A stretch of DNA of 64,000 nt from Pseudomonadota bacterium (GTDB lineage: Bacteria > Pseudomonadota > Alphaproteobacteria > Rhizobiales > Hyphomicrobiaceae). Shown here in pieces: positions 42,925 to 51,918 of the stretch (positions are counted from its first letter, which is position 1; each line of letters starts with the position of its first letter). The position numbers were made by a program, and so were the translations under genes. The DNA lies in assembly GCA_018242295.1 (NCBI GenBank), contig JAFECE010000009.1, positions 124,001 to 188,000 of the forward strand, written 5' to 3'. The notes under the pieces are model-generated. The model had not been told where the DNA came from. It did not search any database and saw only the letters and a program-made list of their open reading frames with translations.

Positions 42925-44352
42925 ATGCTCGACACCAATATGCTGATCGGCTCAGACTTCGTCGCCGGAACGGACGCGCCGGAACCCATCGTCAATCCGA
43001 AGACGGAAGACGTCATCACCAATCTGCCGGATGCTTCTGCTGCGCAGGTCGATGCGGCAGTCAACGCGGCGGCAAAGGCCTTCAAAACCTGGTCGCAGAC
43101 GACGCCGGTCGAACGTTCGACCCTGCTTTTGAAGCTCGCCGACGCCATAGAACGCGACGCTGAAAGCTTCGCGGCGCTCGAAGCGCTGAACACCGGCAAG
43201 CCGCGCATCCGCGTCTTGCAGGACGAGATGCCGGCGATCGCCGACTGCTTCCGTTTCTTCGCGGCAGCCGTTCGCAACATGCACGGACCCGTCGCCGGCG
43301 AATATCTGGCTGGTCACACGTCGATGATCCGCCGCGATCCCGTGGGTGTCGTCGGATCCATCGCGCCCTGGAACTACCCGCTGATGATGGCGGCCTGGAA
43401 GCTCGGCCCGGCGCTCGCCGGCGGCAACACGATTGTTCTGAAGCCTTCCGAGCAGACGCCGCTGACGCTTCTGAAGCTCGGCAAGATCATCGCCGACATT
43501 TTCCCCGAAGGCGTCGTCAACATCGTCGTCGGCAAGGGGGCAACGACCGGCTCGGCGCTGATCAATCATCCGAAAGTCTCGATGGTGTCGCTGACCGGCA
43601 GCATCGGCACCGGCCAGAAGGTGCTGCAAGCCGCGGCATCCAACATCAAGCGCACGCATCTGGAACTCGGCGGCAAGGCGCCTGTCATCGTCTTCGACGA
43701 TGCCGACATCTCGGCCGTCGTCGAGGGCGTGAAAATTTTCGGCTACTACAACGCCGGGCAGGACTGCACCGCGGCGTGCCGCATCTACGCGGGCAAGAAA
43801 GTCTACGACAATCTCGTTGCCGATCTCTCGAGCGCGGTGAACGGTCTGAAGTACAATCTGGCGAACGACGACGAGAACGACATCGGCCCGCTGATCTCGT
43901 CCGCTCAGAAAGCGCGCGTGCATGGCTTCGTCGAACGGGCGAGCCAGCAGAGCCACATCACGGCAGCGGCAGGCGGCAAGCCCGCAGCCGGTAAAGGCTT
44001 CTTCTTCGAGCCGACGGTTCTCGCGGGCGCCACGCAGAACGACGAGATCGTGCGCAAGGAAGTGTTCGGCCCCGTCGTCTCGATCACGCCGTTCGACGAT
44101 GCCGACGAAGCGATCGCCTGGGCCAACGATAGCGATTATGGATTGGCGTCTTCGGTTTGGACGCAGGACATCGCGAAGGGCATGAAGGTTGCGTCTCAGC
44201 TGCAATACGGCTGCACCTGGGTCAACACCCATTTCATGCTGATCAGCGAGATGCCGCACGGCGGCCTGAAAATGTCGGGCTACGGCAAGGATCTCTCGAT
44301 GTACGCGCTTGAAGACTACACCGTACCGCGTCACGTCATGGTGAAGCTGTAG
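42925..44352 (+). CDS. patD: Gamma-aminobutyraldehyde dehydrogenase (PatD/YdcW type)
   Basis: The 475-residue NAD-dependent aldehyde dehydrogenase has the oxyanion Asn150 in [15 protein letters not shown], the general base Glu247 in [11 protein letters not shown] and the catalytic Cys281 in [12 protein letters not shown]. Its length and position after ydcSTUV match E. coli PatD, which oxidises 4-aminobutanal to GABA. Related enzymes take other omega-aminoaldehydes or betaine aldehyde. A clear GGAGG lies six bases before ATG 42925. In this locus it could oxidise the aldehyde made by the phospho-lyase or by the B12 dehydratase. Confidence 0.88.
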   Translation: MLDTNMLIGSDFVAGTDAPEPIVNPKTEDVITNLPDASAAQVDAAVNAAAKAFKTWSQTTPVERSTLLLKLADAIERDAESFAALEALNTGKPRIRVLQDEMPAIADCFRFFAAAVRNMHGPVAGEYLAGHTSMIRRDPVGVVGSIAPWNYPLMMAAWKLGPALAGGNTIVLKPSEQTPLTLLKLGKIIADIFPEGVVNIVVGKGATTGSALINHPKVSMVSLTGSIGTGQKVLQAAASNIKRTHLELGGKAPVIVFDDADISAVVEGVKIFGYYNAGQDCTAACRIYAGKKVYDNLVADLSSAVNGLKYNLANDDENDIGPLISSAQKARVHGFVERASQQSHITAAAGGKPAAGKGFFFEPTVLAGATQNDEIVRKEVFGPVVSITPFDDADEAIAWANDSDYGLASSVWTQDIAKGMKVASQLQYGCTWVNTHFMLISEMPHGGLKMSGYGKDLSMYALEDYTVPRHVMVKL

Positions 44353-44513
44353 TTCCCTTTCGCAGAGCGGCACCGGATGCCCGTCCGGCCTGTCAACTGG
44401 CGTGGCGGCGAGGTCAAGTTCGCTTTTCCGCCGCCCCGTAGTGTTTTCAAAAACGGCAAGGATGCGGTCGAAAGGCCGCTTCTCAATGAAGCGCTTGGGA
44501 TTGAAGGCCAGGA

Positions 44514-45578
44514 ATGACGGGCACGGATGAGCTGACACACGAAGAGCTTCTGCAGCGGTTGCAGGTCTTGGCCGAGCGCGCCGCGAAGCGCTACGGCCTT
44601 TCCAATGACTGCACCCTGAAGCTGATCAACGTCTCCGAGAATGCAACCTACCGTGTCGAAAGCAGCTCGGGACAAAAGTGGGCGCTACGCGTTCATCGCG
44701 AACGCTATCATTCGCGCACGGGCATTGCCTCGGAACTCGCGTGGCTTTCGGCACTTCGCGAAAATGTAGGCGTAACGACTCCGACAGCGGTGAGGGGTCT
44801 CGACGGCGAATACATCCAAACGGTTGCGGTCACAGGGCTGGCCAATCCGCGAAACGTCGTGCTGTTCCAATGGGAGGATGGCGCGGAGCCGGCACAGACC
44901 GACGTCGCTGGTTTCGAGCTGCTTGGCGAGACCGCGGCCCGCATGCACGCGCACGTCCGCAAGTGGCGGCGGCCGCCCTGGTTCGAGCGCTTCTCCTGGG
45001 ACTTCGAGACCAGCCTCGGCAGTCGTCCCCATTGGGGCGACTGGAAGAACGGGATGGGCATGACGCCGGAGGCGTTGGCGGCCATCACTGAAACCGTTGC
45101 GCTGATCAAGCAGAGACTCGAGAATTTCGGTCAATCGCCCGATCGCTTCAATCTCGTCCACGGCGATATGCGCCTCGCCAATCTGCTGATGGATGGATCG
45201 ACCGTGAAGGTCATCGATTTCGACGACTGCGGCTTTTCCTGGCTTCTTTACGACTGCGCGACGACTGTTTCGTTTTTCGAACACACGCCCGAGGTGCCGG
45301 AGCTTCTGAAGGCCTGGGTGCGCGGCTATCGCCGGATCGGCGCGCTGAGCGAGGCGGAAGAAAACGAGATCGCGACGTTCGTCATGCTGCGCCGGCTTCT
45401 GCTTGTCGCCTGGATCGGCTCGCATTCGGAAACGGAGCTCGCCAAATCCATGGGTGTTGAGTACACGGCGAGTTCGATTCCGCTCTGCGAACAGTATCTT
45501 TCTCGCTATGGCAAGGTCGCCAAGAGCGAAGCTGCTGCACCGCAAAAAAAGGGCATCTTGAGCCGTATTTTCAGCTGA
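44514..45578 (+). CDS. APH-fold kinase (hydroxylysine/amino-alcohol kinase-like)
   Basis: The 354-residue protein has the aminoglycoside-phosphotransferase fold: nucleotide-binding Lys in QKWALRVHRE, catalytic loop HGDMRLANLL with Asp218 and Asn223, and the metal-binding Asp235 in VIDFDDCG. It resembles the branch that includes hydroxylysine kinase and homoserine- or choline-kinase-like proteins more than resistance enzymes. In that pathway the kinase works with an AGXT2L-type phospho-lyase, and such an enzyme is encoded at 55591. I therefore infer that it phosphorylates an imported amino-alcohol. It follows patD by 161 bases on the same strand. Confidence 0.75.
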   Translation: MTGTDELTHEELLQRLQVLAERAAKRYGLSNDCTLKLINVSENATYRVESSSGQKWALRVHRERYHSRTGIASELAWLSALRENVGVTTPTAVRGLDGEYIQTVAVTGLANPRNVVLFQWEDGAEPAQTDVAGFELLGETAARMHAHVRKWRRPPWFERFSWDFETSLGSRPHWGDWKNGMGMTPEALAAITETVALIKQRLENFGQSPDRFNLVHGDMRLANLLMDGSTVKVIDFDDCGFSWLLYDCATTVSFFEHTPEVPELLKAWVRGYRRIGALSEAEENEIATFVMLRRLLLVAWIGSHSETELAKSMGVEYTASSIPLCEQYLSRYGKVAKSEAAAPQKKGILSRIFS

Positions 45579-45641
45579 ATGCTGCACCGCAAATAAGCAA
45601 TCGGCGTGCATTGATGCCGAATAATTCATCGCGCTTGATAG

Positions 45642-45669
45642 TTGACCCGCGAGCCGCTTCTGCTAGCTT
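45642..45669 (+). promoter_or_regulatory. Promoter of the AraC-type regulator gene
   Basis: TTGACC (45642-45647), a 16-base spacer and TAGCTT (45664-45669) form a good promoter about 40 bases before ATG 45708. The -35 TTG is in frame with the regulator and could be mistaken for its start codon. Confidence 0.5.
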
Positions 45670-45707
45670 TTTTCTCCGTGATATTCGCAGCTGCGCACCA
45701 GGAAACG

Positions 45708-46787
45708 ATGGGACTGGGGATTATCGACTTTGCAGCGACTGGCGCCGCGACCTCGATGGGGAAGGCGGCGGATCCGTCTGTTCTCGCTTCGGCCGCGACC
45801 GGTATCGTGAAGTTCATCGAGCGGCAGCGCGGCGACGTCGATCGCATTTTCGGCAGCGCCGGTATTTCACCTGAGATGGCCGGCTCGCCAACGCTGCAAT
45901 TGAGCCTCAATGCCTACTGTCGCCTGTTCGAGGAAAGCGCTCGGCTCACGCGTAATGATAACTTTGGCCTGTGGTTCGGTAACGCGTTTGACCCGCGAGA
46001 TCTCGGCCTATGGGGGTACGCATCGCTTTCCGCTCCCTCGCTCGGCGTTGCCCTCGAAACCCTCGTCGAACTCTTTCCGCTGCACCAGCAATCGTCATCG
46101 ATGGCGCTCAATACGTCACCTGAGGGATTGGTGAGACTCGAATATCGTGTCGACGCACCGCAGATCGTCGAACGCCGCCAGGACGCGGAATTGTCACTCG
46201 GCATGTTCCTCAATCTCATTCGCGAAGCAATGGGGCAGAGCTGGGCACCGGAGGAAGTTCACTTCGAACATCCAAAACCTGAAGGTTGGCGTGAGCACGA
46301 ACGCGCCTTCGCTGCACCCGCCTTTTTCTCGCAACCGACGAATGCCATCGTCTTCCGCCCGCAGATCCTGAAGCAGGTCATGCCGGCAGCTGATCCGCGG
46401 CTCATGTGCGCAATGAAACTGTGCCTCGAAAGGCTTTCAGAGCGTCGCGATGTGCGTTTCAGTATTACCGATCGCGTACGCAGCGCCGTGCGCGCCCGAT
46501 TGCCGGAAGGCTTCCCGCAAATCGAATGTGTCGCCGCCGAGCTGCGCCTCCCGCTCTCGACCATTCAACGCGAGCTTCATTACGACGGACTGAGCTACAG
46601 CAGCCTCGTCGAAAACACGCGGCGGGACCTAGCGCTGTCCTATGTACGCCAGCGCCAGCTCTCCTTCTCCGAAATTGCCTTCCTCGTCGGCTATTCCGAG
46701 CTTTCGGCGTTCAGCCGTGCCGTCCGCCGGTGGACGGGCCTCTCTCCGCGCGCGCTACGCGCGGAGGTTCTACGCAACCAAATCTGA
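45708..46787 (+). CDS. AraC-family transcriptional regulator (OruR/QhpR-like)
   Basis: The 359-residue protein has an Arabinose_bd-type sensor domain (about residues 20-220; LWGYASLSAPSLGVALETLVELFPLH) and a C-terminal pair of helix-turn-helix units (FPQIECVAAELRLPLSTIQRELHY, LSFSEIAFLVGYSELSAFSRAVRRWTG in parts). It resembles OruR and QhpR, which regulate ornithine and amine catabolism. AGGA lies five bases before ATG 45708. Lying between the two convergent amine-type operons, it is the best candidate for their inducer-responsive activator. Confidence 0.85.
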   Translation: MGLGIIDFAATGAATSMGKAADPSVLASAATGIVKFIERQRGDVDRIFGSAGISPEMAGSPTLQLSLNAYCRLFEESARLTRNDNFGLWFGNAFDPRDLGLWGYASLSAPSLGVALETLVELFPLHQQSSSMALNTSPEGLVRLEYRVDAPQIVERRQDAELSLGMFLNLIREAMGQSWAPEEVHFEHPKPEGWREHERAFAAPAFFSQPTNAIVFRPQILKQVMPAADPRLMCAMKLCLERLSERRDVRFSITDRVRSAVRARLPEGFPQIECVAAELRLPLSTIQRELHYDGLSYSSLVENTRRDLALSYVRQRQLSFSEIAFLVGYSELSAFSRAVRRWTGLSPRALRAEVLRNQI

Positions 46788-46816
46788 TCGACTGGTCAAA
46801 GGCCCTGCGCAATGCG

Positions 46817-47596
46817 CTAAGCCTGCGCGATCGCATCCATGCTCTCGGGCAGGATCTGACCGCCGTCGACGATGATCGTTTGCCCCGTGATGTAGGCGGC
46901 TTCCTTGGATGCGAAGAAGAGGGCCGCGTAGCCGATGTCTTCGACCTTTCCGAGCTTCTGCAGCGGAATGGAAGCTGCCGCTGACTTCTCATACTCAGGT
47001 CCGAGCGCGGCGAGACCTTCCGTTGCGATATTGCCCGGCAGCACCGCATTGACGGTAATGCCGTACTTCGCGAACTCCATGCAGGCCGTACGCATGAAGC
47101 CGAGCTGTCCGGCCTTCGTCGCACCGTAGTGAGCCCAACCGGGAAAGGCGGTGACAGGGCCGGTAATCGACGACGTGATGACGATGCGTCCCTGATCGGA
47201 CTTCTTCAGATACGGCAGGCAGGCTTTGACCGACAGGAACGTTCCCTTGAGGTTCGTATCGGAAACGAAGTCCCAATCTTCCGGCGACAGCTCCTCGATC
47301 TTGGTCTGAGGGAAAATGCCGGCGTTTGCGCACAGGATATCGATGCCGCCGTAAGTCCGCGCGGTGGCCTCAGCGAGCATCTGCATGTCGCCCATGCTCG
47401 TGATGTCGGCCGCGAAACCCATAGCCGTGCCGCCGTCGGCACGAAACTGCTCCGCTGCGGCCTCGGCTTCGGCGAGATTGCGCGAGACGACGACGACCTT
47501 GGCGCCGCTCTTCGCAAAGACGCGAGCGATACCCTTGCCGATGCCCTTGCTTCCACCCGTGACGATGACGGATCGGCCTGCGATAGACGTGAGCAT
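46817..47596 (-). CDS. Short-chain dehydrogenase/reductase (FabG/UcpA-like)
   Basis: The 259-residue SDR has the cofactor motif TGGSKGIGKGIA, NAG at CANAGIF, the catalytic Ser in ITSSITGP, and YGATK with active Tyr and Lys. The GWAHYGATKAGQLGFMRTA and TVNAVLPGNI segments mark the FabG/UcpA-like group. It is the last gene of the leftward operon beginning with the diol dehydratase, so it could reduce or oxidise the aldehyde or alcohol product. An Arg following the dinucleotide site (VVVSRNLAEA) suggests NADP preference. Confidence 0.8.
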   Translation of the reverse strand: MLTSIAGRSVIVTGGSKGIGKGIARVFAKSGAKVVVVSRNLAEAEAAAEQFRADGGTAMGFAADITSMGDMQMLAEATARTYGGIDILCANAGIFPQTKIEELSPEDWDFVSDTNLKGTFLSVKACLPYLKKSDQGRIVITSSITGPVTAFPGWAHYGATKAGQLGFMRTACMEFAKYGITVNAVLPGNIATEGLAALGPEYEKSAAASIPLQKLGKVEDIGYAALFFASKEAAYITGQTIIVDGGQILPESMDAIAQA

Positions 47597-47660
47597 GAAT
47601 AAAATCTCCTAAGCGACGTGTTGTTGGTCTTGTTGAAGTCTCAGCTATTGCGGATTTTCT

Positions 47661-48470
47661 CTAAAGAGCGGCTTTGCGGTTGCGCGTGAGGAGCAGCATC
47701 GCCACGTAGCCGCCGAAGAGGACGATTGCAGCGGCTGCCGTCGAGATCGTTCCTAGGACGGGAACACCCGGCGTGTAGCCGGCCACCATCTTTGCATAGA
47801 GATACTTGGGCAGCGTGTTGTCGGCGCCCGTCGTGAAGAGAGACAGCGGGAAGTTGCCCCAGGACAGCAGGAAGGCGAACAGGCTTCCCGAGAAAATTCC
47901 GGGCATGAGAACGGGCAGCGTCACCTCGCGGAACGTCTGCCATCGCGATGCCCCGAGATCCGTGGCCGCTTCTTCGAGAGAGGGATCGAACGAATAGACC
48001 TGGATCGCCATGACCAGCGTCACAACGGGCGCGATCCAGACGAGATGCGCCAGCACCGCCGTCTTCCACGACAATGTGAAGCCCAAGGCGTTGAACCAGA
48101 GAAGCAGCGCGAGGCCGAGAACGGATTGCGGAAAGAAGATCGGTAGCAGAATGAACTTCTGATAGAGCTTCCGGCCGCGCCAATCGTAGCGGGCAAAGGC
48201 GAGCGCGCCGAAGAACCCGAGAACGACCGCGATCACCGTCACGACCGCCGCGATCGATAGCGACGTGTAGGCCAACGACCTCACTTCGAGTGAGTTGATC
48301 GTCTTGGACCACCAGTCGAAGCCGAAAGCCGTGATCGGAAATGTGAAGTAGCGGCTGGCCGTCATCGAAGCGATCAGGATCGTCGCGCTCGGAAGAAACA
48401 CGAACATCAGGACCGCGGCAGTCCAGACTCCGATGAGAATGTGACGAACGCTATAATTGCTGTCGGACAT
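47661..48470 (-). CDS. ABC transporter permease, PotC-like (second importer)
   Basis: The 269-residue protein has six helices (ILIGVWTAAVLMFVFLPSATILIAS at the start) and the EAA loop EEAATDLGASRWQTFREVTLPVLMPGI. It is PotC-like. ATG 48470 is preferred; the TTG at 48488 would overlap the upstream permease. It belongs to the operon carrying the diol dehydratase. Confidence 0.88.
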   Translation of the reverse strand: MSDSNYSVRHILIGVWTAAVLMFVFLPSATILIASMTASRYFTFPITAFGFDWWSKTINSLEVRSLAYTSLSIAAVVTVIAVVLGFFGALAFARYDWRGRKLYQKFILLPIFFPQSVLGLALLLWFNALGFTLSWKTAVLAHLVWIAPVVTLVMAIQVYSFDPSLEEAATDLGASRWQTFREVTLPVLMPGIFSGSLFAFLLSWGNFPLSLFTTGADNTLPKYLYAKMVAGYTPGVPVLGTISTAAAAIVLFGGYVAMLLLTRNRKAAL

Positions 48471-48474
48471 CGCG

Positions 48475-49335
48475 TTACCGCTTTCCAAGAATTTGATCGA
48501 GATCGAAACGCTTCAGCACCGTCAACACCAGCACGCTGACGACCAGCATCAGCAGCACCGCCAGCGCCGCGCCGAGAGGCCAGTTCTGGGCATACGTGAA
48601 GGCAATCTCGATATCGTGCGTGATGGGGATGATGCGTTGGCCGCCGAGGACCTTGGCTTCCGCGATCGCGCCGACCGCGAGTACGAAGGTCAGGAGCGAG
48701 CCGATCATCAAGCCCGGCGTGGAGAGCGGCAGTTCGACTTCGCGGAAAACCTGCCACCGCGTGGCGCCGAGATCGCGTGCAGCTTCCCGCATCTGGTTCG
48801 GAACCATCGCGATCCCGAGCGTCATCGGAAACAGCATGAACGGCAGATAGACGTAGACCATACCGAACAGGACTGCCGCTGGCGTGAAGAGAAAGTCGCC
48901 CATCTCCACGCCGAACAGGGCTTTCAATGTGCCCGGAAGCACGCCGCCCTTGATGAAGAACAACACCCATCCATAGAGTCGAATGTTCTCCGAAACGATG
49001 AGAGGGATCGTGAAGAGCAGCGTCAAGGCCGTCGACCAGCGGCCGAACACGCGAACAAGACCGTAAGCGACGGGGTAACAGATGAGCGCGAGCAGAACGA
49101 CGGTCAACGATGCGAGGCCGAGCGACCAAAGCAACGAAACGTAGGTGTTGTCACTGAAGATCCTCTCGTAATTTTCGAGAGAAGGTTCATGCCAGAGCCC
49201 GAACGTCCGCGGCGGCATGAAACTGAAGCCGACGACAGCGAGCAGCGGCGCTACGAAGCCGAGCAGCAGCAATACCATGATCGGTATTGCGGCTCGGCGC
49301 CCAGGCTGGGCGAGAAACGAACTATCTCCGCTCAT
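48475..49335 (-). CDS. ABC transporter permease, PotB-like (second importer)
   Basis: The 286-residue permease has six helices, starts MSGDSSFLAQPGRRAAIPIM and contains the EAA loop REAARDLGATRWQVFREVELPLSTPGL. ATG 49333-49335 overlaps the stop of the ATPase gene by four bases (ATGA). With the 47661 gene it forms the membrane part of the importer. Confidence 0.88.
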   Translation of the reverse strand: MSGDSSFLAQPGRRAAIPIMVLLLLGFVAPLLAVVGFSFMPPRTFGLWHEPSLENYERIFSDNTYVSLLWSLGLASLTVVLLALICYPVAYGLVRVFGRWSTALTLLFTIPLIVSENIRLYGWVLFFIKGGVLPGTLKALFGVEMGDFLFTPAAVLFGMVYVYLPFMLFPMTLGIAMVPNQMREAARDLGATRWQVFREVELPLSTPGLMIGSLLTFVLAVGAIAEAKVLGGQRIIPITHDIEIAFTYAQNWPLGAALAVLLMLVVSVLVLTVLKRFDLDQILGKR

Positions 49336-50396
49336 TCGTCGGCCACCAGAATAGCGTTTTCCGGGTCCCATCCGATCAGCACTTCGTCGTCGAGCTTGCC
49401 CTTGAAGGGCTGTTGGCGCAGCTTCTCGACGAGGAATACTTTTTCGCCGACGCGCACCTGATACTGGATGCGCGAGCCGAGCGCGTATTCGTTATAGAGT
49501 ATCCCCTTGAGGCTATTCTGCGCCTCGGCCGGAGTATCGAGGAAACGCAGAAACTCTGGACGAACGACAAGGCATTGTGCTTTGGCTTCGACGGAATTCG
49601 CCGGAACCTTGAAGCTCGCGCCGAGCGACTGCGACCGCACGGAGCCCGCGCCGTTCGCCTCGACGGGTATGACGTTGACGTCACCCATGAACTCGGAGAC
49701 GAAGCGCGAGCGCGGCGTCGAATAGATTTCGTTGGGCGAGCCGACTTGAATGAGTTTGCCGCGGCGCATGACACCGATCCGATCGCTCATCACCATTGCC
49801 TCTTCGAGGCTGTGCGTGATGTAGACGAATGTCTTGCCGGTTTCGCGATGGATATCCTTGAGTTCCTTTTCAAGTGTCTTGCGAAGCTTGTAGTCGATCG
49901 CGGATAGCGGCTCGTCGAAGAACAGGATTTGCGGGTCAAACGCGAGCGCCCGGGCAAGCGCCACGCGCTGGCGTTCGCCGCCCGAGCACAGCGTGACGTT
50001 TTTGGAGTAATAGTCGGCGGGAAGATGCAGCTGCTGCATCAGTTCGCGCGCGCGCTTCTCGCGGACTGCCGGATCGACGTTTCGGATCTTCAGCGCGAAC
50101 TCAATGTTTTGCCCGACCGTCCTGTGCGGGAAGAGAGCGAGCGATTGAAACACCATGCACGTCGGCCTCTCGTTGGCCGGGGTGTCGTTGATACGCTTGT
50201 CGTGGAGCAGAATGTCGCCCGATGTCGGCTTCTCCATTCCCGCGAGCATGCGGATCAAGGTGGTCTTGCCGCTGCCGGAGGGGCCGACGATCGTGAAGAA
50301 TTCACCTTCGCCGATGGAGAGATTGACGTCATCGACGGCGGCGAGGGTGCCGAACGCTTTGCGGACGTTCTTCAATTGCAGGATGGGCTTTGACAT
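49332..50396 (-). CDS. ABC transporter ATPase, PotA-like (second importer)
   Basis: The 354-residue ATPase has Walker A GPSGSGKTT, Q-loop VFQSLALFPHRTV, signature CSGGERQR (Cys in place of the usual first Leu), Walker B ILFFDEPLSAID and switch ITHSLEEAM, then a TOBE-type C-terminal domain. It is PotA-like. ATG 50394-50396 fits; a 43-codon upstream extension runs through the intercistronic hairpin and is rejected. Confidence 0.88.
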   Translation of the reverse strand: MSKPILQLKNVRKAFGTLAAVDDVNLSIGEGEFFTIVGPSGSGKTTLIRMLAGMEKPTSGDILLHDKRINDTPANERPTCMVFQSLALFPHRTVGQNIEFALKIRNVDPAVREKRARELMQQLHLPADYYSKNVTLCSGGERQRVALARALAFDPQILFFDEPLSAIDYKLRKTLEKELKDIHRETGKTFVYITHSLEEAMVMSDRIGVMRRGKLIQVGSPNEIYSTPRSRFVSEFMGDVNVIPVEANGAGSVRSQSLGASFKVPANSVEAKAQCLVVRPEFLRFLDTPAEAQNSLKGILYNEYALGSRIQYQVRVGEKVFLVEKLRQQPFKGKLDDEVLIGWDPENAILVADE

Positions 50397-50449
50397 TGCG
50401 GTCAACGGTGGAGTTCCAACTTTATCGGAAAACTGATGAGAAATGCTTT

Positions 50450-50480
50450 GGGCCTTCCGCTTATCAACGGCGGAAGGCCC
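50450..50480 (-). other. Intercistronic stem-loop after the second binding-protein gene
   Basis: GGGCCTTCCGC at 50450-50460 pairs perfectly with 50470-50480 around a nine-base loop. On the transcribed strand it follows the binding-protein stop codon by about 50 bases and is not followed by a U run. It probably blocks 3' exonucleases and so raises binding-protein expression relative to the ATPase and permeases. Confidence 0.7.
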
Positions 50481-50530
50481 ATGCGTTGTGTGTTGCGCCG
50501 CATTTTTAGTCACGGCGCAGCGCATTAGCC

Positions 50531-51685
50531 TCAGGTCTTTTTCGCTGCGTTCCAGATGTCGAGCAACTTGTCGTAATCGGGAACGATATCGTACTCGACG
50601 GAGCGCGCCATCTCCTCATCAAGGCTGTCCCACTGGATAGCTTCAAGCTGCTCCTTCGAGAAGAGCTTGAAGCACTCGGGATTGCCCATTTGAGCGACCG
50701 GGTTGAACGTGCCCTCGGCAAACGCGACCGTGTGCGCGACGGCGGGATCCTGCACGTATTCGAGGAATTGCTCGGCGAGCGGTGAGCTCACGGGGTTATT
50801 GACGACCGACGTAATTTCAATCCACGCGATGCCGCCCTTGCCGCCTGCGAAGGGACCCTTATTCGGCGTGATGGCACGAAGGTTCAGGTGACCGTCCGCG
50901 CGGGCGGGCGAGACCGAGTACGATCCGCCCGTGAGGTGGCAATCGATTTCGCCGGAAACCAGCGCCTGGTTCATCGTCGCGATATCGCCGACAACCTTCT
51001 TGTTCTTGAGGACGCGCTTCGCGGTCTCCTCGAACTTGGCCACTTCCTCTGCTGAATGCGGCTTGTACGGATCAAATCCCGCGATCGCGCAGATGCCGAA
51101 GACGTTCCAGTCATCGGATTCAAGAATGCCGAAGCGGCCCGCCAATTTCGGATCGTTGAAAAGATCCCAACCCTGATCCTCGGCTGTTTTCCGGCTGATC
51201 TTGTCGGTGTTGACCACGAACGAGTATGGCCCGAAGCGCTGAGCCATGCCGAGCAATTCTTTGCCGGAGTCATCCATTGCCCATTTGTAGGGCGGCTTGA
51301 ACTGCGGCAGCATCTTGTCGAAGTATGGCTCGAACTTCGCGCGGTCCAACGGTTTGATCAGCTTCTCGGGCATCATGATTTTGCGTGCCCAGGGATTGTT
51401 GACGTTGATGAGATCCCAGACGTTGATCTCGCCGGCGCGCAGACGGTTGATCATCGTCGGATCGTTGGTCAGGCTTTCGGCCTTGACGTTCGCGCTCTTG
51501 GATGAGCGGAACGGGTCGAGCACCTGGGCCGAGTTGTAACCTTCCCAACAAAGAATATTGAGTTCCTTGTCACGGGCCGCGTATGCGGGGCGTGAGAATG
51601 GACCCATCTGACTGGCGGCGAACGTCGCCGCGACAGACGCTGACGTTTTCATGAAGTTGCGGCGCGTGAGGTGGCTGTCAAACAT
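50531..51685 (-). CDS. Tat-exported PotD/PotF-like substrate-binding protein
   Basis: From ATG 51683-51685, with AGGAG upstream, the 384-residue protein has a twin-arginine signal (TRRNFMKTSASVAATFAASQ) with cleavage near AYA-ARD, then a PotD-type binding fold (LNILCWEGYNSAQVLDPF, INVWDLINVNNPWARK, EIDCHLTGGSYSVSP, GGIAWIEITSVVNN). Tat export means it is folded in the cytoplasm before export, unlike YdcS. The ligand is probably an amine or amino-diol, given the gene neighbours. It heads the transporter part of the dehydratase operon. Confidence 0.88.
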   Translation of the reverse strand: MFDSHLTRRNFMKTSASVAATFAASQMGPFSRPAYAARDKELNILCWEGYNSAQVLDPFRSSKSANVKAESLTNDPTMINRLRAGEINVWDLINVNNPWARKIMMPEKLIKPLDRAKFEPYFDKMLPQFKPPYKWAMDDSGKELLGMAQRFGPYSFVVNTDKISRKTAEDQGWDLFNDPKLAGRFGILESDDWNVFGICAIAGFDPYKPHSAEEVAKFEETAKRVLKNKKVVGDIATMNQALVSGEIDCHLTGGSYSVSPARADGHLNLRAITPNKGPFAGGKGGIAWIEITSVVNNPVSSPLAEQFLEYVQDPAVAHTVAFAEGTFNPVAQMGNPECFKLFSKEQLEAIQWDSLDEEMARSVEYDIVPDYDKLLDIWNAAKKT

Positions 51686-51918
51686 GTCTGTCACTCCTGG
51701 TGGGCGAAAGATGATGTTGTTGCCCAAAAACTGGGCCCGAACGAAAGCGATCGAAGGGGGCGCGCCGGCGGGCGAGCACGAGTCGGAAGGAGCGCTTCAA
51801 CAGTCGATCACGTCATATTCAAAGTCCCCCTATGACAAAATCACTGTAGGCGTGCGGGTGCCAAGTTGATTTGACTTTCTCCTACGGAAACTTGACCCTC
51901 TAGGCCGAGTCAAGCCGT

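Noticed and set aside
42952-44538. 528-residue leftward open frame
   Set aside because: It is antisense to patD, whose catalytic residues are intact.
40139-51685. Tandem duplication of one polyamine transporter
   Set aside because: The two sets differ in binding-protein family branch, signal peptide type and ATPase signature, so they are not recent copies.
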